A stretch of 64,000 nt of DNA from Mycolicibacterium peregrinum (GTDB lineage Bacteria; Actinomycetota; Actinomycetes; Mycobacteriales; Mycobacteriaceae): the NCBI RefSeq assembly GCF_001665625.1, contig NZ_LZSY01000159.1, forward strand, positions 39,282 through 103,281, read 5' to 3'. Positions 63,108 through 64,000 of the stretch are shown piece by piece. The position numbers and the translations under genes are program-made. Under the pieces are notes generated by a model, which searched no databases, had not been told where the DNA came from, and saw nothing but the letters and a program-made list of their open reading frames with translations. Numbering within the stretch: position 1 is the stretch's first letter; every line of letters begins with the position of its first letter.

Positions 63108-63452
63108 ATGACCGAATCACAGACTCTGCAGACTGAGCGCACCGGCGAGCGGCGGATGCGGATCTCGATCAGCTGGGTGCTGGCGGTTTTGACCGTCCCC
63201 GCGGCCGTGTTGGTATTCCTGTACGGCATGGGTGCGGTGATGGGCATGGCCGGGTGCACCAGCGAGGCGTGCGCGGACAAGGGCCCGGGCGAATTCTGGT
63301 TCGGGATTCTGTTCTACGGCGCGCCGGTGGTGCCCGTGGTCACGATCGCCGTATCGATATTCACTGCGCGGCTGCGCTACGGCGTTCTGGTCCCGGTGAT
63401 CGGATTGGCACTGCTGGCAATCGATTTCGCGGTGCTGGCACTCACCTTCTGA
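63108..63452 (+). CDS. Small membrane protein
   Basis: 114 aa from the ATG at 63108. Three transmembrane helices (~18-45, 60-80, 88-112) with two cysteines in the outer loop (GCTSEAC). No family recognised. GGGTAT at 63093-63098 lies 9 bp before the ATG but lacks a -35 partner. Confidence 0.75.
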   Translation: MTESQTLQTERTGERRMRISISWVLAVLTVPAAVLVFLYGMGAVMGMAGCTSEACADKGPGEFWFGILFYGAPVVPVVTIAVSIFTARLRYGVLVPVIGLALLAIDFAVLALTF

Positions 63453-63482
63453 GCCACACCGCATCCTGAGCCACACCGCATC
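63450..63482 (+). repeat. 17-bp tandem duplication at a stop codon
   Basis: TGAGCCACACCGCATC occurs at 63450-63465 and 63467-63482. The first unit begins with the stop codon of the small membrane protein, so the stop and trailer were duplicated. Directly followed by the terminator hairpin. Confidence 0.9.
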
Positions 63483-63492
63483 GCAAGACAGG

Positions 63493-63517
63493 GACCCGGC
63501 CGCACAGCGGCCGGGTC
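63493..63517. terminator. Hairpin terminator between convergent genes
   Basis: GACCCGGCCGC-ACA-GCGGCCGGGTC is a perfect 11-bp stem with a 3-nt loop, located between the stops of the small membrane protein and usfY. No U-tract follows on either strand, as is common for mycobacterial hairpins. Confidence 0.8.
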
Positions 63518-63531
63518 GCTCGTCGAAATGC

Positions 63532-63840
63532 TCAGCTGCTGGGCCGCTGCCTCATGACGCCGGGATGGTCGGTGTACCAGCGATCCTCGATGCGACGTAC
63601 ACGCATGTGCTCGAGCGCCAGCCACATCGATCCGATGAGGAATCCGGCGGCGGACAATGTGCCCACCATCAATCCGACATCGGAATGGCCGGTGGCGAAC
63701 GCCGCCAGAGTGCCGACGAACAGCACCAACCCCACGAGGATCAGTACCAGCGCGGGCATGATCACGTTGTCCTTCATCGACTCGCCGGCATGCGGCCGGG
63801 TTGTCCGGGCGTGGTCAACTGGATCTTTTGGGCCATGCAT
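63532..63840 (-). CDS. usfY: UsfY family protein
   Basis: 102 aa from the ATG at 63840, which has GGAAGGAG 5 bp upstream; the longer reading to 63870 lacks a ribosome site. The N-terminus DPVDHARTTRPHAGESMKD and the ending RWYTDHPGVMRQR are typical of mycobacterial UsfY. Two transmembrane helices lie between (~30-50, 58-80). Function unknown; SigF-controlled relative of Rv3288c. Confidence 0.88.
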   Translation of the reverse strand: MHGPKDPVDHARTTRPHAGESMKDNVIMPALVLILVGLVLFVGTLAAFATGHSDVGLMVGTLSAAGFLIGSMWLALEHMRVRRIEDRWYTDHPGVMRQRPSS

Positions 63841-63901
63841 GGCTGCTCCTTCCGCCATTTCTCGCCCCACCTGCCGTACATGGGCTGCCTTCCACGGTAG
63901 A

Positions 63902-63929
63902 TCTCCCGGGCGACTCTGGCGACAAAACC
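63902..63929 (-). promoter_or_regulatory. Possible SigF-type promoter for usfY
   Basis: On the minus strand GGTTT (63929-63925), 17-bp spacer, GGGAGA (63907-63902), a partial match to GGGTAT. It gives a leader of about 55 nt to the usfY ATG. Weaker than the other three candidates. Confidence 0.45.
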
Positions 63930-64000
63930 AGCATGATCGCCTTCTGCAGTTACAGAACCCCGTGCGCTGCGCGAACGACCCGGCCCCGACGGCACCCGTC

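Noticed and set aside
63774..63995. 73-aa frame upstream of and overlapping usfY
   Set aside because: It is out of frame with usfY, lacks a ribosome site and covers the probable promoter.
1..64000. tRNA, rRNA, CRISPR array, insertion sequence or prophage
   Set aside because: None was recognised by eye; no transposase or integrase-like frame, and no regular spaced repeats.

Overview
The window is high-GC, tightly packed chromosomal DNA from a mycobacterium, most likely a rapidly growing Mycolicibacterium-type species. The evidence is the gene content: coenzyme F420 genes fbiA/fbiB, whiB2, arabinogalactan linker genes (wbbL, rmlD, an LCP ligase), the accD5-accE5-accA3 acyl-CoA carboxylase set and the sigF/rsbW/usfY stress locus. 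From memory, the backbone keeps the order of M. tuberculosis H37Rv Rv3254 to Rv3288c. No rRNA, tRNA, CRISPR array, prophage or insertion sequence was seen.

Layout. 1-7.3 kb: a membrane-tailed diiron oxygenase, an FAD oxidoreductase, then manA, a SIS-domain protein and pmmA for mannose activation. 7.3-11.8 kb: DUF3499, a metallopeptidase-fold protein, whiB2, fbiA-fbiB, a Nudix hydrolase and a secreted DUF732 protein. 12-18.5 kb: an unrecognised membrane protein, manB-wbbL-rmlD for the rhamnose linker of the cell wall, an LCP ligase and a TIGR03089 protein. 18.6-24.3 kb: fadE25 with a divergent TetR regulator, purE-purK, GtrA, and an AI-2E-type permease behind a CsbD stress protein.

Accessory blocks interrupt the backbone. 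24.6-27.75 kb is a tightly coupled four-gene cassette (glycosyltransferase, acyl-CoA dehydrogenase-like, PIG-L deacetylase, methyltransferase). After the PH-domain protein and birA, 29.2-35.5 kb holds a catabolic operon that resembles steroid-ring enzymes (Rieske oxygenase, ketosteroid dehydrogenase-like flavoprotein, acyl-CoA ligase, SnoaL-like protein) next to a PucR-type regulator. 35.5-47.5 kb is a polysaccharide locus: GDP-fucose synthesis (gmd, wcaG), an initiating sugar transferase, two GT4 glycosyltransferases, a flippase, a condensation-type acyltransferase and two hexapeptide acyltransferases. It looks like a complete route to a fucosylated, acylated surface glycan, apart from a recognisable polymerase.

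47.6-58 kb returns to the backbone: accD5-accE5-maf, an alpha/beta hydrolase, a degenerate secreted histidine-phosphatase-like protein, sseA-sufE between two paralogous DUF6199-type membrane proteins, and accA3. 58-64 kb holds a malate dehydrogenase, a MobA-like nucleotidyltransferase, a STAS antagonist overlapping the 3' end of sigF, rsbW, a DUF6328 protein, an F420-dependent LLM oxidoreductase, a small membrane protein and usfY.

Three non-coding patterns stand out. Three dispersed 49-bp palindromes share TGGCCA ends and sit just after stop codons. A 22-bp repeat is used twice immediately upstream of start codons. Several SigF-type promoters (GGTTT, 14-17 bp, GGGTAT) precede stress genes near and far from sigF.
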